The translations under genes were made by a program, and so were the position numbers. The notes beneath the pieces are model-generated. The model had not been told where the DNA came from. It saw nothing but the letters and a program-made list of their open reading frames with translations, and did not search any database. Positions 38,200 to 47,244 of a DNA stretch of 64,000 nucleotides are shown here, one piece after another (position 1 is the stretch's first letter; the number at the start of each line of letters is the position of its first letter). Source of the stretch: an uncultured Paracoccaceae bacterium (GTDB taxonomy: Bacteria; Pseudomonadota; Alphaproteobacteria; Rhodobacterales; Rhodobacteraceae); NCBI GenBank assembly GCA_951812305.1, contig CATOSB010000001.1:434001-498000 (forward strand), written 5' to 3'.

Positions 38200-38872
38200 T
38201 CAGAGCAGCCTCAGCCAACGCGATACTTTCCGGATGGCCCACATCACACCAGAGGCCTTGGTGGCGAACGCCATAAAGAGACTGGTCCGCCAGCATCAGG
38301 TCCCATAATCGGTTCAAGGAAAACACTTGCGCATCAATCTCGGCCAATCGCTTTGTCCACGTAATATGTGCGCCATTGTAAATGAGCCCCGGACCGCGAG
38401 AAAGCTGTGCATCAGCGTTCGCCAGAAAGTCTCCTTTCCGACGGTATCCGATGGCGTCATTTGGGTCAGTCAAAGACAACAGCGCGCCCATATCGCTACG
38501 CCATGATTCCAGCAGACCTCTCAAAGGGCTTGATCCGGGCCAGATTGCATCCGAGTTCAGTATCAAAACGGGCCCATCTCCGACGAGAGGCACGACATTC
38601 TTCAAACCGCCGCCGGTTTCCAGCAACACATCTTCCCGTACCGGCACAACGCCCCGGGATCTAAGATGATCCTCTAGCGCTTCCGGTCGATGGTGCGTGT
38701 TTGCAAATACACGCGTCAACCCGGCATCCCTGACCAAATCAATGGCATAGTCGACCAAAGGCTGCCCGGCGATCGTAATCATTGGCTTGGGCAAGTTATC
38801 CGTAAGCGGCGCCATTCTTGTCCCTCGGCCCGCAGCGAAGATCATGACAGGAATATCGAACGCCGCATTCAT
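38192..38872 (-). CDS. MurU-like sugar-phosphate nucleotidyltransferase
   Basis: A 226-residue nucleotidyltransferase. Signature VMIFAAGRGTRMAPLTDNLP is the nucleotide-binding loop, followed by LPKPMITIAGQPLVDYAID, LLETGGGLKNVVPL and ILNSDAIWPG with the metal-binding Asp. It is most like MurU, which makes UDP-MurNAc from MurNAc-1-phosphate in cell-wall recycling. The usual partner kinase AmgK is not beside it; the gene starts directly in the tsaE stop (ATGA). Function by family; the specific substrate is inferred. Confidence 0.85.
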   Translation of the reverse strand: MNAAFDIPVMIFAAGRGTRMAPLTDNLPKPMITIAGQPLVDYAIDLVRDAGLTRVFANTHHRPEALEDHLRSRGVVPVREDVLLETGGGLKNVVPLVGDGPVLILNSDAIWPGSSPLRGLLESWRSDMGALLSLTDPNDAIGYRRKGDFLANADAQLSRGPGLIYNGAHITWTKRLAEIDAQVFSLNRLWDLMLADQSLYGVRHQGLWCDVGHPESIALAEAALNV

Positions 38873-39348
38873 GCAAAATCGGAGACTATTTTTGCCCAAC
38901 GGGCATTCAATGACGACAAAGATAGAAACCGCTCTCCCTCGGTCCCGCCAAATTCAAACCGACAGCGAAGTGTGGCAGCCGGCGCTAGATTTCCAAGCCT
39001 GTCCGGCCACTCGATTAAACAAATCGCATTGTCAAATGCGTCAAATAACCCCAATTCGTCGATCTCCGCGGTTTCTGATAGCCGGTACAAATCTGCGTGC
39101 CATATTTCCGCAATCCCATCGCTATATGTCTGCACAAGTGTATATGTCGGCGAAGGAACATCCTCTGACAGACCGACCGCTGCGAGCCGCGCCTGTATGA
39201 TGGCGCGCGCGAAATGGGTTTTGCCCGCGCCCAGCCCGCCCTCCAGCAACAAGACGTCACCCGTTTGCAAAACAGGCGCAATGGCCCTCGCCAACTCTTC
39301 AGTTTTTTCTGGAGATTTCAGCCGCAGCGTTTGCAAAACCTCAGACAA
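38869..39348 (-). CDS. tsaE: tRNA threonylcarbamoyladenosine biosynthesis ATPase TsaE
   Basis: ATPase needed, with TsaB and TsaD, for the t6A37 modification of ANN-decoding tRNAs. It has 159 residues with Walker A LLLEGGLGAGKTHFARAI, then VPSPTYTLVQTYSDG, WHADLYRL and ICLIEWPDRLG. The start is a TTG at 39348 with AAGG about ten bases upstream. First gene of the tsaE-murU-like-addB-addA operon. Confidence 0.93.
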   Translation of the reverse strand: MSEVLQTLRLKSPEKTEELARAIAPVLQTGDVLLLEGGLGAGKTHFARAIIQARLAAVGLSEDVPSPTYTLVQTYSDGIAEIWHADLYRLSETAEIDELGLFDAFDNAICLIEWPDRLGNLAPAATLRCRFEFGGTEGERFLSLSSLNARWAKIVSDFA

Positions 39349-39369
39349 CGCCGCGAGCCTTGTTTCGTG

Positions 39370-39900
39370 TCAGCCCTGACACCGCTTTTCCGCATCTTCG
39401 ACTGCCGCAGTGAAGCCAAATAGCGAAAACGTGTCCTCGGTCTTCGTTCCGCGCGATGAGACGCCTGACAATGTCGCATCCGCACCACGCTTCATTGCAG
39501 TAACAATCTTGGCGTCATCGGCATCAGATGCGGACCACGCCATTTCGCCATCGGTGAACAGTTCGAATTTCGTGCCACCGACGTCCAACGTCACAGTTGA
39601 TCCGTTGCGGAACGGGTAGCCGCCGGTGAACGACACCTGCCCTTTTACGTTTGACGACGGAATGTAGGAAACGAAAAATAAAATATCGCTTCGCTTCACC
39701 GCCACAACCCGCCCGTCGCGTGTGTTCACACTTTCTTTCGGCGCACTGACACTCCAACATTGCTTGGGGCTTGCTGCCTCGAAAACCGACCAGTCGGTAT
39801 GCGCTGCTACGCGGTTATTGGATTCCTGCGCCTGCGCCATTGTTGCGCCAAAAACCGCGCCAACCACCCAGGCCATATTCAATCTGACCGTTTTCTTCAC
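39370..39900 (-). CDS. IalB-family exported protein
   Basis: Member of the invasion-associated locus B family, small exported proteins of unknown biochemical role common in alphaproteobacteria. The signal peptide includes KKTVRLNMAWVVGAVFGATM and is followed by AQAQE. The mature part has TDWSVFEAASPKQCWSVSAP and FVSYIPSSNVKGQVSFTGGYP, the family core, and two cysteines that could pair. The start is uncertain: GTG 39900 gives a neat signal peptide but GGAGG is only two bases away; ATG 39957 adds 19 residues. Lies 21 bases upstream of tsaE. Confidence 0.8.
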   Translation of the reverse strand: MKKTVRLNMAWVVGAVFGATMAQAQESNNRVAAHTDWSVFEAASPKQCWSVSAPKESVNTRDGRVVAVKRSDILFFVSYIPSSNVKGQVSFTGGYPFRNGSTVTLDVGGTKFELFTDGEMAWSASDADDAKIVTAMKRGADATLSGVSSRGTKTEDTFSLFGFTAAVEDAEKRCQG

Positions 39901-40584
39901 AGCCTCCAGCCGTCTCTGCCTCTTTCCGCTTATGCTGCGGCCTTCTCGTTGGACCATTCAGCGCCTAGCGGCTTTCATCAATCTCATTTACGCAGTTTAA
40001 CGGAATTGCGCTGGTTTTTTAAAGCCCTTTGGCAGAAAATCGCGCAACAAAACGGAGAATTGAATGACCAACGCGGTTCCTCTGGTCGAAGTGTGGCGCG
40101 GCGACTTCCTTGAATCGATGCATCGAGGCCACGCAGTTATCTGTTCAGCCTCCGGTGAAATCGTTGAAGCGTGGGGTGATCCGGGGACAATCATACTTCC
40201 GCGGTCATCCGCAAAAATGATCCAGGCCCTGCCCCTGATCGAAAGTGGAGCAGCAAAATCATACCACCTCACGTCTGAACAGCTGGCATTGTCTTGCGCT
40301 TCGCATAACGGGGCGCCCATCCACACAAAGCGCGTTTCAAGTTGGCTTTCCGATCTGGAGATGTCCGATGATCACTTGCGCTGCGGTACTCAACAACCAC
40401 ACAGCGATAAAGACCGCGATGCACTGGTCCTTGCCCACGAAAAACCCTGTCAATGGCACAACAACTGCTCAGGTAAACATACCGGGTTTTTGACCCTAAC
40501 TCGCCATCTCGGGGCTGGATCGGAATATATTGATCCTGACCATCCTGTTCAGACTTCCGTGAAACAAGTTTTTGAAGAAATAAC

Positions 40585-42185
40585 GTAACTCCCAAGCACC
40601 CTGTCCGATAGGGTTGCGGGGTTTTGTTCCGTCAGAGCCGTGCGATGATCTGAGGTGGTGACAGGGTCAGGATTTCCAGGATGTTGAACCGGTGTTTTCT
40701 GGCCGTCGAGATGACGGACCTGATGTCGGCGAAGACCCGCGCGCCCTCGAGGGTGCGGAAGGTGCCCGAGATTTTCATGCGCAGCTTCATCATGCGCAGG
40801 TCCTGTTCGGCCTGATTGTTTGTGAATGGGACCGCGAAGTCGGCGATGAATCGCAAAACGTCATCGCGGTAGTCACGCAGGCGGAGGAGCAGGTTGTGGC
40901 CTGGCCGCCTGGCTTTTCGGCCGCGGGTGCCGGGGCTTTTGGCCAGCGGGGGCTGGCGTTCGTGGAAGGCGAGCCCCTTGGCGAGGATCGCCATGTATCT
41001 GGTGACTATACCCTGGCGAACCAGTTCCGGGAGTTCGGTCTCGCCTTGATCCTGAGCCGCGCATCTGAGCTGATTGGCGCTATGAAGCACTGCGCTCATC
41101 TCCGTCGCCCAAGGCTCTTTTTCGATCTCTTCGATGGCCTTGAGTTCGCGCAAGTGATGCGCCCCGCAGAGGGCGTGGGCGTCCACTCCGCTCATATGGG
41201 CGTAGTAGGGTTTCCAGTGATCATGAATGATCGTCCCGCCGGTCAGGAAGGTTGGAACAGCACCGCGTTTGGCGCTGATGCGGTAATGGGTGAAGGCGGT
41301 ATCGCAGATCGTGTGCAGCCAGTGCAGCTTGCCGGCAACACGAAGTCCGGTCTCGTCCAGATGCCGAACGCCGCCTTCGGCAAGCCGGGCGAGAATGTGT
41401 TCAACCACGACACCCATCTTATTTGCCGCGCCGCGCGTCCAGTTGGTCACGCTGGCCGCGCACAAGCTGGTGGCCCCAAACAGGTCGCGCATAAGCTGGC
41501 AGACCCGATCCTCGGGTATCAGCTGCTGAACATTGCAATAGACCGCCACTGCCCGCATGCGCGTGCCATATTGCACATGCGCGGCCACGCCATCGGGAAA
41601 GCCAGCCGTCGTCGTGGCTCGACAATGGTCGCAACAATAAACCGCCGCCTGATGCTCGGTGACCTCCAGGCGTGGCGCAGGCAAGTCGAACACCTGACGC
41701 TTCTCGATCCCTTTCACCATCTCCGCCGTCAGGGCGCTCTGACAGGCGCTGCAATGCGTCGCCTCATGCCGTTCGACAAAGTCGGGTGTTGACGTCTGGC
41801 GCAGGGTGTCGCCCCGGTGGCCAACTTGGCCGCCACTTTTCTTTCCGGATTTGCCACGCAGGCTGCGCGGGGCTGGCTTCTTCAGGCCATCACTTGAAGG
41901 GGGCTTGCTGCTATTGCTGCTGTTCTTGGCCAACTGTCGGCGCAGGTCCGTGATCTCTTCCGCCATGCTCGCCAACGCAGCTTCAAGCTCAGCGATCCGA
42001 CGCAGAGCCGTGGCGAGAAGTTGTTCAAGGGCGGCAACCTGATCCATCCCACCACTGATTCAGAGAAATCAACCCGGCGCCACAGAATTCAGACAAGAAA
42101 GAAAAAAAACACGCGCAAAATGGCAAATTCGACTCACCATAAAACTGACAATAACACTCAAACGTGGGGGGTGCTTGGGAGTTAC
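40585..42185 (-). mobile_element. complete IS66-family (ISBst12-type) element with 8-bp target duplication
   Basis: A 1601-bp element. Both ends, read inward, begin GTAACTCCCAAGCACCC (17-bp perfect inverted repeats). It is flanked by GAAATAAC at 40577-40584 and 42186-42193. It carries a single tnpC-type transposase and no tnpA or tnpB, as in the ISBst12 subgroup of IS66. A 411-bp end of what looks like the same element occurs at 59459-59869, where the sequence appears identical to 40585-40995 read on the other strand. Confidence 0.93.
40632..42047 (-). CDS. tnpC: IS66-family transposase TnpC
   Basis: A 471-residue DDE transposase. An N-terminal leucine-rich coiled coil (QVAALEQLLATALRRIAELE) is followed by the IS66 signature NSSNSSKPPSSDGLKK, a zinc-finger-like CSACQ...CCDHC segment, the catalytic region VRHLDETGLRVAGKLHWLH and IIHDHWKPYYAH, CGAHHLRELKAI, and the final acidic residue in FTNNQAEQDLRMMKLRMKIS. 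It ends in IIARL. Complete and probably active; encoded antisense to the asparaginase gene it interrupts. Confidence 0.93.
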   Translation of the reverse strand: MDQVAALEQLLATALRRIAELEAALASMAEEITDLRRQLAKNSSNSSKPPSSDGLKKPAPRSLRGKSGKKSGGQVGHRGDTLRQTSTPDFVERHEATHCSACQSALTAEMVKGIEKRQVFDLPAPRLEVTEHQAAVYCCDHCRATTTAGFPDGVAAHVQYGTRMRAVAVYCNVQQLIPEDRVCQLMRDLFGATSLCAASVTNWTRGAANKMGVVVEHILARLAEGGVRHLDETGLRVAGKLHWLHTICDTAFTHYRISAKRGAVPTFLTGGTIIHDHWKPYYAHMSGVDAHALCGAHHLRELKAIEEIEKEPWATEMSAVLHSANQLRCAAQDQGETELPELVRQGIVTRYMAILAKGLAFHERQPPLAKSPGTRGRKARRPGHNLLLRLRDYRDDVLRFIADFAVPFTNNQAEQDLRMMKLRMKISGTFRTLEGARVFADIRSVISTARKHRFNILEILTLSPPQIIARL

Positions 42186-42661
42186 GAAATAACAGGGGAA
42201 GATTCGGCCGGCTATGGGATCGACGGCTGCTCCGCGCCCAATTTTGCAACATCGATATTTGGCTTTGCACGCGCTCTTGCGCAATTCGCTGGCGCGGAAG
42301 GGGTCAGAACAAGGCCTGCTGCGATGCGCAGGCTATTTGACGCGATGACATCACATCCGGAACTCGTCGCCGGAGAGGGCAGGGCGTGTACCGAATTGAT
42401 GCATGCAATGAATGGCAAGGTCGCGATCAAAACCGGGGCGGAGGGTGTTTTTGCTGCTATCCTGCCAGAGCAGAAGGTTGGCGTAGCGCTGAAAATCGAA
42501 GATGGCGCCACCCGGGCCAGCGAATGCGCGATGGCTTCGATTCTAGTGCGTTTGGGCGTGTTAGAGCCTGATCATCCCGCCACGTTAAAGCGACGAAATG
42601 CGCCGGTTAAGAACCGCCGGGATATCACGACCGGGTTTATTCAACCCGCCGCGTCGCTGCT

Positions 42662-43543
42662 CTAGCCACCGACGAATTCATCGCGTGTATATCCTTGCAG
42701 GAACAAAAGTGATGTCAAATCGCCGACATTGATCCGTAAATCACATTGTGCTGCGACCGCTGGTTTTGCGTGCAGCGCAACGCCCATTCCGGCAAGGCCA
42801 AGCATGCCCAAATCGTTTGCACCATCGCCAACGGCAATTGTGTCATCCAGAGACCAACCGCGTTTAGTCGCTATCTCCCGCAAAGCCTCAACCTTAGCCT
42901 CTCGACCGAGAATCGGGCGTTGCGCAACCCCCGTCAGCCGACCGTCTTCGCGCAGTAGCGTATTGGAGCGGTGTTCATCGAAACCCAGATGATCTGCGAC
43001 AGGGCCGGTAAAATCGGCGAACCCGCCGGATACCAATGCTGCATACGCGTCATTTGCCTTCATGGTTGCCACGAGGGTTTTTCCGCCCGGCATATAAGTG
43101 ATGCGTTCTGTCAAAACTTTTTTGATCACGGAAATTGGTAAACCTGCCAGCAAACTAACACGTTCGTCAATCGCTTCCTCGAAATCCAGCTCGCCATTCA
43201 TTGCGCGCGCGGTAATCGCTGCAACATGATCGCCAACCCCGGCTTCCGCGGCAAGCTCATCGATACATTCCTGCTGAATTAGGGTAGAATCCATGTCGGC
43301 AAGCAGCATCTTCTTTCGCCTGTTTTCTGCGCGTACCGGAACAAGGTCCACGCCAAGTTCACGGCAGTCTTCCCAAGCTGTCCAAAAGTTACCTGGCATC
43401 TCGCCAACCGCAAATTCTGCCGCTTCGTCGGGCGACAGCCAGCGCACGTCATCGCCGCCCCAGGCATTGCGCAGCGACTCGGCAAGATGCGGGTCCAGAT
43501 TTCGGCGGATTGGATCCGCAATGAGTGTGATCACAAGTATCAT
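42662..43543 (-). CDS. serB: phosphoserine phosphatase
   Basis: Last step of serine synthesis, hydrolysing phosphoserine. It has 293 residues: an N-terminal ACT-like regulatory region and a HAD domain with KMLLADMDSTLIQQECIDEL (DxDST), MNGELDFEEAIDERVSLLAG, SGGFADFTGPVADHLG and GDGANDLGMLGLAGMGVALH. The ATG at 43543 is preferred over an extension to 43576. It is divergent from serC, so serine biosynthesis genes flank one 142-bp control region. Confidence 0.95.
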   Translation of the reverse strand: MILVITLIADPIRRNLDPHLAESLRNAWGGDDVRWLSPDEAAEFAVGEMPGNFWTAWEDCRELGVDLVPVRAENRRKKMLLADMDSTLIQQECIDELAAEAGVGDHVAAITARAMNGELDFEEAIDERVSLLAGLPISVIKKVLTERITYMPGGKTLVATMKANDAYAALVSGGFADFTGPVADHLGFDEHRSNTLLREDGRLTGVAQRPILGREAKVEALREIATKRGWSLDDTIAVGDGANDLGMLGLAGMGVALHAKPAVAAQCDLRINVGDLTSLLFLQGYTRDEFVGG

Positions 43544-43635
43544 CGTCCGCCCATTCGGTCGCAATTGACAAAACAAGCGCCGCTATAGCGACAATTTCCC
43601 GGTTGTCAAAGATCGCGAATCTGTTAAACGCCGCC

Positions 43636-43683
43636 GTGGGACACCCTTCCCCAACGAAGGGCGCATATCTGTAAGGATACCAC
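43636..43683 (+). promoter_or_regulatory. structured leader of serC (serC-motif candidate)
   Basis: A 6-bp hairpin CCCTTC (43644-43649) and GAAGGG (43656-43661) is enclosed by GTGG (43636-43639) and CCAC (43680-43683). The second arm ends just before the ATG at 43686, and the ribosome binding site AAGGA (43673-43677) lies inside. A serC RNA motif is known from alphaproteobacterial serC leaders; this placement fits it, but I cannot run a covariance model. Confidence 0.5.
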
Positions 43684-43685
43684 TG

Positions 43686-44840
43686 ATGGTTATCACCGCT
43701 CCGGCAACGCGGCCGGCAAATCCGCGTTTCTCATCTGGCCCCTGTGCCAAACCCCCCACGTTCACACTAGATTCGCTTTCCACCGCCGCTCTTGGTCGAT
43801 CACACCGCGCGGCAATTGGCAAAGAGAAGCTCAAAGAGGCAATCGAATTCACCCGTGAAATCCTCGGTGTGCCAACGGATTACAAGATCGGTATTGTACC
43901 CGCTTCCGACACAGGCGCTTTCGAAATGGCAATGTGGAACCTGCTTGGCGCCCGCCCGGTTGAAATGCTCGCTTGGGAAAGCTTTGGATCGGGCTGGGTC
44001 ACGGATGTCGTCAAGCAGCTCAGGCTGGAAGCAACCGTCAAGACCGCCGAATACGGGAAAATCATTGATTTAGCCGACGTAGACTATGAACACGACGTGT
44101 GTTTCACATGGAATGGCACAACATCTGGAGTCCGCGTACCAAATGGCGACGCCATCCCAAAGAACCGCGCAGGTCTAACACTGTGCGATGCGACATCCGC
44201 AGCTTTCGCAATGGACTTGCCGTGGGACAAACTGGATGTCACAACATTCAGCTGGCAAAAAGTTCTGGGTGGAGAGGCCGCGCACGGGATATTAATCTTG
44301 TCACCACGCGCGGTCGAACGTTTGGAAAGCTACACGCCTCCGTGGCCTTTGCCCAAGATCTTTCGCCTGACAAAAGGCGGCAAGTTGATTGACGGCATTT
44401 TCACTGGCACAACGATCAACACGCCGTCGATGCTCGCCGTGGAAGACTACCTGCAATGTCTTGAATGGGCGAAATCAGTTGGCGGCCTCAAGGGTTTGAT
44501 CGACCGCGCGAACGCCAACGCCAGAATCGTCCACGACTTTTGCGACACCCGTGACTGGATCGGGAATCTTGCGGAAGATCCCGCCACTGCATCCACCACC
44601 AGCGTTTGCCTGAAATTCACTGATAATCGGATTACTGATGGCGCGGCTTTCGCCAAGGCAATTGCCAAACGATTGGAGGTCGAAAGTGTTGCGCTCGACA
44701 TTGGCGCGTATCGCGATGCCCCTCCCGGATTGCGCATATGGTGTGGCGGTACGGTCGAAACTGCCGATCTGGAAGCCCTGATGCCTTGGCTTGAATGGGC
44801 GTTTGAGGCCGAAATCGCCGATCAAGCTCGCGCAGCCTGA
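43686..44840 (+). CDS. serC: phosphoserine aminotransferase
   Basis: PLP enzyme that converts 3-phosphohydroxypyruvate to phosphoserine, and may also serve pyridoxine synthesis. It has 384 residues, of the longer alphaproteobacterial type: [39 protein letters not shown], and the PLP-lysine in [16 protein letters not shown]. The ATG at 43686 is preceded by AAGGA in the structured leader. It is followed by serA after 58 bases, so both likely form one operon under the same leader. Confidence 0.96.
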   Translation: MVITAPATRPANPRFSSGPCAKPPTFTLDSLSTAALGRSHRAAIGKEKLKEAIEFTREILGVPTDYKIGIVPASDTGAFEMAMWNLLGARPVEMLAWESFGSGWVTDVVKQLRLEATVKTAEYGKIIDLADVDYEHDVCFTWNGTTSGVRVPNGDAIPKNRAGLTLCDATSAAFAMDLPWDKLDVTTFSWQKVLGGEAAHGILILSPRAVERLESYTPPWPLPKIFRLTKGGKLIDGIFTGTTINTPSMLAVEDYLQCLEWAKSVGGLKGLIDRANANARIVHDFCDTRDWIGNLAEDPATASTTSVCLKFTDNRITDGAAFAKAIAKRLEVESVALDIGAYRDAPPGLRIWCGGTVETADLEALMPWLEWAFEAEIADQARAA

Positions 44841-44898
44841 CGCCGACGCTATACCGACAAAATACCGACGTAATACAGACACCCGAATGGAGACCAAA

Positions 44899-46494
44899 AT
44901 GGCCCCCAAAGTACTCGTATCCGACAAGCTGTCCGAAACTGCCGTTGACATCTTCCGCGACCGCGGAATCGACGTCGATTTCCGCCCCGAACTCGGCAAA
45001 GATAAGGTCGAATTGCTGAAAGTCATCGGCGACTATGATGGTCTCGCGATCCGATCCGCCACTAAGGCGACCGAGAAGATAATCGCCAATGCCCCTAAGC
45101 TTAAGGTCATCGGTCGGGCTGGAATAGGCACTGATAACATCGATAAAGACGCCGCGTCCAAGGCCGGAATTATCGTCATGAACACGCCCTTCGGCAACAT
45201 GACCACTACCGCCGAACACGCGATCGCTATGATGTTCGCCGTCGCTCGCCAGATCCCAGAAGCCAACGCGTCAACTCACGCTGGGAAATGGGAAAAGTCC
45301 AAATTCATGGGCGTGGAACTGACCGGTAAAACCCTCGGCGTGATCGGCGCTGGTAATATCGGCGGCATTGTCTGCGATCGCGCAAAAGGATTGAAAATGA
45401 AAGTGATTTCATATGATCCCTTTTTGTCGGATGAAAGAGCGGCGCGCATGGAGGTGGAGAAAGTCGAACTCGAAGACCTCCTCAAACGAGCTGATTTCAT
45501 CACGCTCCACGTCCCAAAAACCGAACAGACAGCCAACATGATCACAGCTGAACGAATTGCATTGATGAAACCCGGCGCGCGCCTGATCAACTGTGCGCGC
45601 GGCGGTTTGGTGGACGAGGCCGCGCTGGCTGAGGCGCTGAAATCTGGGCACGTCGCCGGCGCTGCATTCGATGTTTTTGCCGTCGAACCAGCGACAGACT
45701 CACCCTTGTTCAATTTACCCAATGTGGTGGTCACCCCACATCTGGGTGCGGCGACAACAGAGGCACAAGAAAACGTGGCGCTTCAAGTCGCAGACCAGAT
45801 GGCAAATTATCTGCTAAACGGTGCAGTGGAAAACGCGCTCAATATGCCATCCATGACATCCGAAGAGGCAAAAGTCATGGGGCCTTGGGTAAAGCTCGCC
45901 AGTCACCTTGGTAACTTCGTCGGCCAAATGACGGATGAGCCAATAAAAGCAATCAACATCCTTTATGACGGGTCGGTTGCAGACATGAACCTACCGGCCC
46001 TGAACTGCGCGGTGATCGCAGGAATAATGAAGCGCGTAAATCCGGATGTGAATATGGTTTCCGCTCCTGTGATCGCGGCAGAGCGGGGGATCAACATCTC
46101 AACCACAAACCAATCAAAATCCGGTGTGTTCGAAGCGTATATTAAGGTGACGGTTGTTACAGAAAAACGCGAAAGATCTGTTGCGGGAACTGTCTTTAGC
46201 GACGGAAAACCACGCTTCATTCAGATCAAGGGCATCAATATCGACGCCGAAATTGGCCGCCACATGGTTTATACGACCAACGAGGACGTACCGGGCATCA
46301 TCGGTGCTCTGGGCCAAACGATGGGAGAAAATGATGTGAATATCGCGAATTTTACCCTTGGCCGAGCCGACGTGGGCGGGGAGGCCATCGCGCTTCTTTA
46401 CGTCGACAATGCAATTCCAGACACTGTATTAGCCAAACTTGATGCGACCGGGTTGTTTCATCAAGTAAAAGCGCTGGAATTCGACGTGGTCTGA
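44899..46494 (+). CDS. serA: D-3-phosphoglycerate dehydrogenase
   Basis: First committed step of serine synthesis, oxidising 3-phosphoglycerate with NAD. It has 531 residues, the long type: substrate domain (APKVLVSDKLSETAVDIFRD), NAD-binding TLGVIGAGNIGGIVCDRA, CARGGLVDEAAL and TPHLGAATTEAQENVA for the catalytic Arg, Glu and His, an intervening domain, and a C-terminal ACT domain (YTTNEDVPGIIGALGQTMG) that may sense serine. The ATG at 44899 has GGAG upstream; the frame is open earlier but overlaps serC. Confidence 0.96.
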   Translation: MAPKVLVSDKLSETAVDIFRDRGIDVDFRPELGKDKVELLKVIGDYDGLAIRSATKATEKIIANAPKLKVIGRAGIGTDNIDKDAASKAGIIVMNTPFGNMTTTAEHAIAMMFAVARQIPEANASTHAGKWEKSKFMGVELTGKTLGVIGAGNIGGIVCDRAKGLKMKVISYDPFLSDERAARMEVEKVELEDLLKRADFITLHVPKTEQTANMITAERIALMKPGARLINCARGGLVDEAALAEALKSGHVAGAAFDVFAVEPATDSPLFNLPNVVVTPHLGAATTEAQENVALQVADQMANYLLNGAVENALNMPSMTSEEAKVMGPWVKLASHLGNFVGQMTDEPIKAINILYDGSVADMNLPALNCAVIAGIMKRVNPDVNMVSAPVIAAERGINISTTNQSKSGVFEAYIKVTVVTEKRERSVAGTVFSDGKPRFIQIKGINIDAEIGRHMVYTTNEDVPGIIGALGQTMGENDVNIANFTLGRADVGGEAIALLYVDNAIPDTVLAKLDATGLFHQVKALEFDVV

Positions 46495-47244
46495 ATGCGG
46501 ATATACGCGGTCGGAGATATACATGGGCAACTCGACATGTTGCGGGCCGCTCATGCGATGATTGCGGCGGATCGCCAGATTACCGGTGACGATCAGGCAC
46601 CCGTTATCCATCTTGGGGATTACACAGATCGCGGACCGGACAGCGCTGGAGTTTTGGATTACTTAATCGGTGGAAAAGCAGAGGAACAGCCCTGGCGATT
46701 TTTGTTAGGTAACCATGATCGCATGATGCGATTGTACCTCTCGGACATTCCACGCCGCGACCCACAACTAAAAGCAGAATTTACTTGGCTCCACCCGCGA
46801 CTTGGTGGGATGGAGACTCTCCGATCATATGATGTAAAAGTCGGCCTAACCGGAATTCCACTCCACCTTGCGGCGCGCGCTGCAATTCCTGACGCCCATA
46901 AAGAATTCTTGTTTGGCCTCGAAGTCATGGTTGAAACTGACGATCTGGTATTCGTTCATGCTGGAATTCGACCAGGAGTGGCATTGCGCAAGCAATCGGT
47001 AGAAGACTTAATCTGGATTCGCGACGAATTTCGGAACGACCAACAGGACCACGGCAAACTAATTGTACATGGCCATTCACCGGTAGACAGCCCCGAGCAC
47101 TGCGGAAACCGTATTAATCTTGACACCGGAGCTGGCTATGGAAAACCACTCACAACTGCCGTATTTGAAGGCCGTGATTGTTGGATTCTGACGGGCACCG
47201 GCAGAAAAATTTTATTGCCGCCAGATAGCGTTGATTGCGGTTGA
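46495..47244 (+). CDS. calcineurin-like metallophosphatase (serine/threonine phosphatase type)
   Basis: A 249-residue metallophosphoesterase. Metal-binding motifs in order: YAVGDIHGQLDML, IHLGDYTDRGPDSAGVLD, FLLGNHDRMMRL, FVHAGIRPG and IVHGHSPVDSPEHCG, a complete PPP-family set. It starts directly after the serA stop with no gap, so it is cotranscribed with serC-serA. The substrate is unknown; PPP-type proteins act on phosphoproteins or on diadenosine tetraphosphate. Its last 33 bases overlap the convergent monooxygenase gene. Confidence 0.88.
   Translation: MRIYAVGDIHGQLDMLRAAHAMIAADRQITGDDQAPVIHLGDYTDRGPDSAGVLDYLIGGKAEEQPWRFLLGNHDRMMRLYLSDIPRRDPQLKAEFTWLHPRLGGMETLRSYDVKVGLTGIPLHLAARAAIPDAHKEFLFGLEVMVETDDLVFVHAGIRPGVALRKQSVEDLIWIRDEFRNDQQDHGKLIVHGHSPVDSPEHCGNRINLDTGAGYGKPLTTAVFEGRDCWILTGTGRKILLPPDSVDCG

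Larger units (their letters stand above)
40064..42665 (+). pseudogene. L-asparaginase (AnsA-like type II family), split by an IS66-type element
   Basis: The N-terminal part (40064-40584) encodes 173 residues: VPLVEVWRGDFLESMHRGHA, then LPRSSAKMIQALPLIESGA, LSCASHNGAPIHT and CQWHNNCSGKHTGFL. The C-terminal part resumes at 42186 with GEDSAGYGIDGCSAPNFATS and ends QPAASLL. The element lies between, with GAAATAAC duplicated. Removing the element and one duplicate copy rejoins the frame exactly (EEIT-GEDSAG), giving about 330 residues, the family length. So the original gene was intact and the insertion is recent. The 3' end overlaps serB convergently. Confidence 0.93.

Noticed and set aside
40692..41792. 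Long open frame (366 codons) on the plus strand inside the IS66-type element
   Set aside because: It is exactly antisense to the well-supported TnpC gene and has no recognisable domain; high GC content keeps the opposite strand open.
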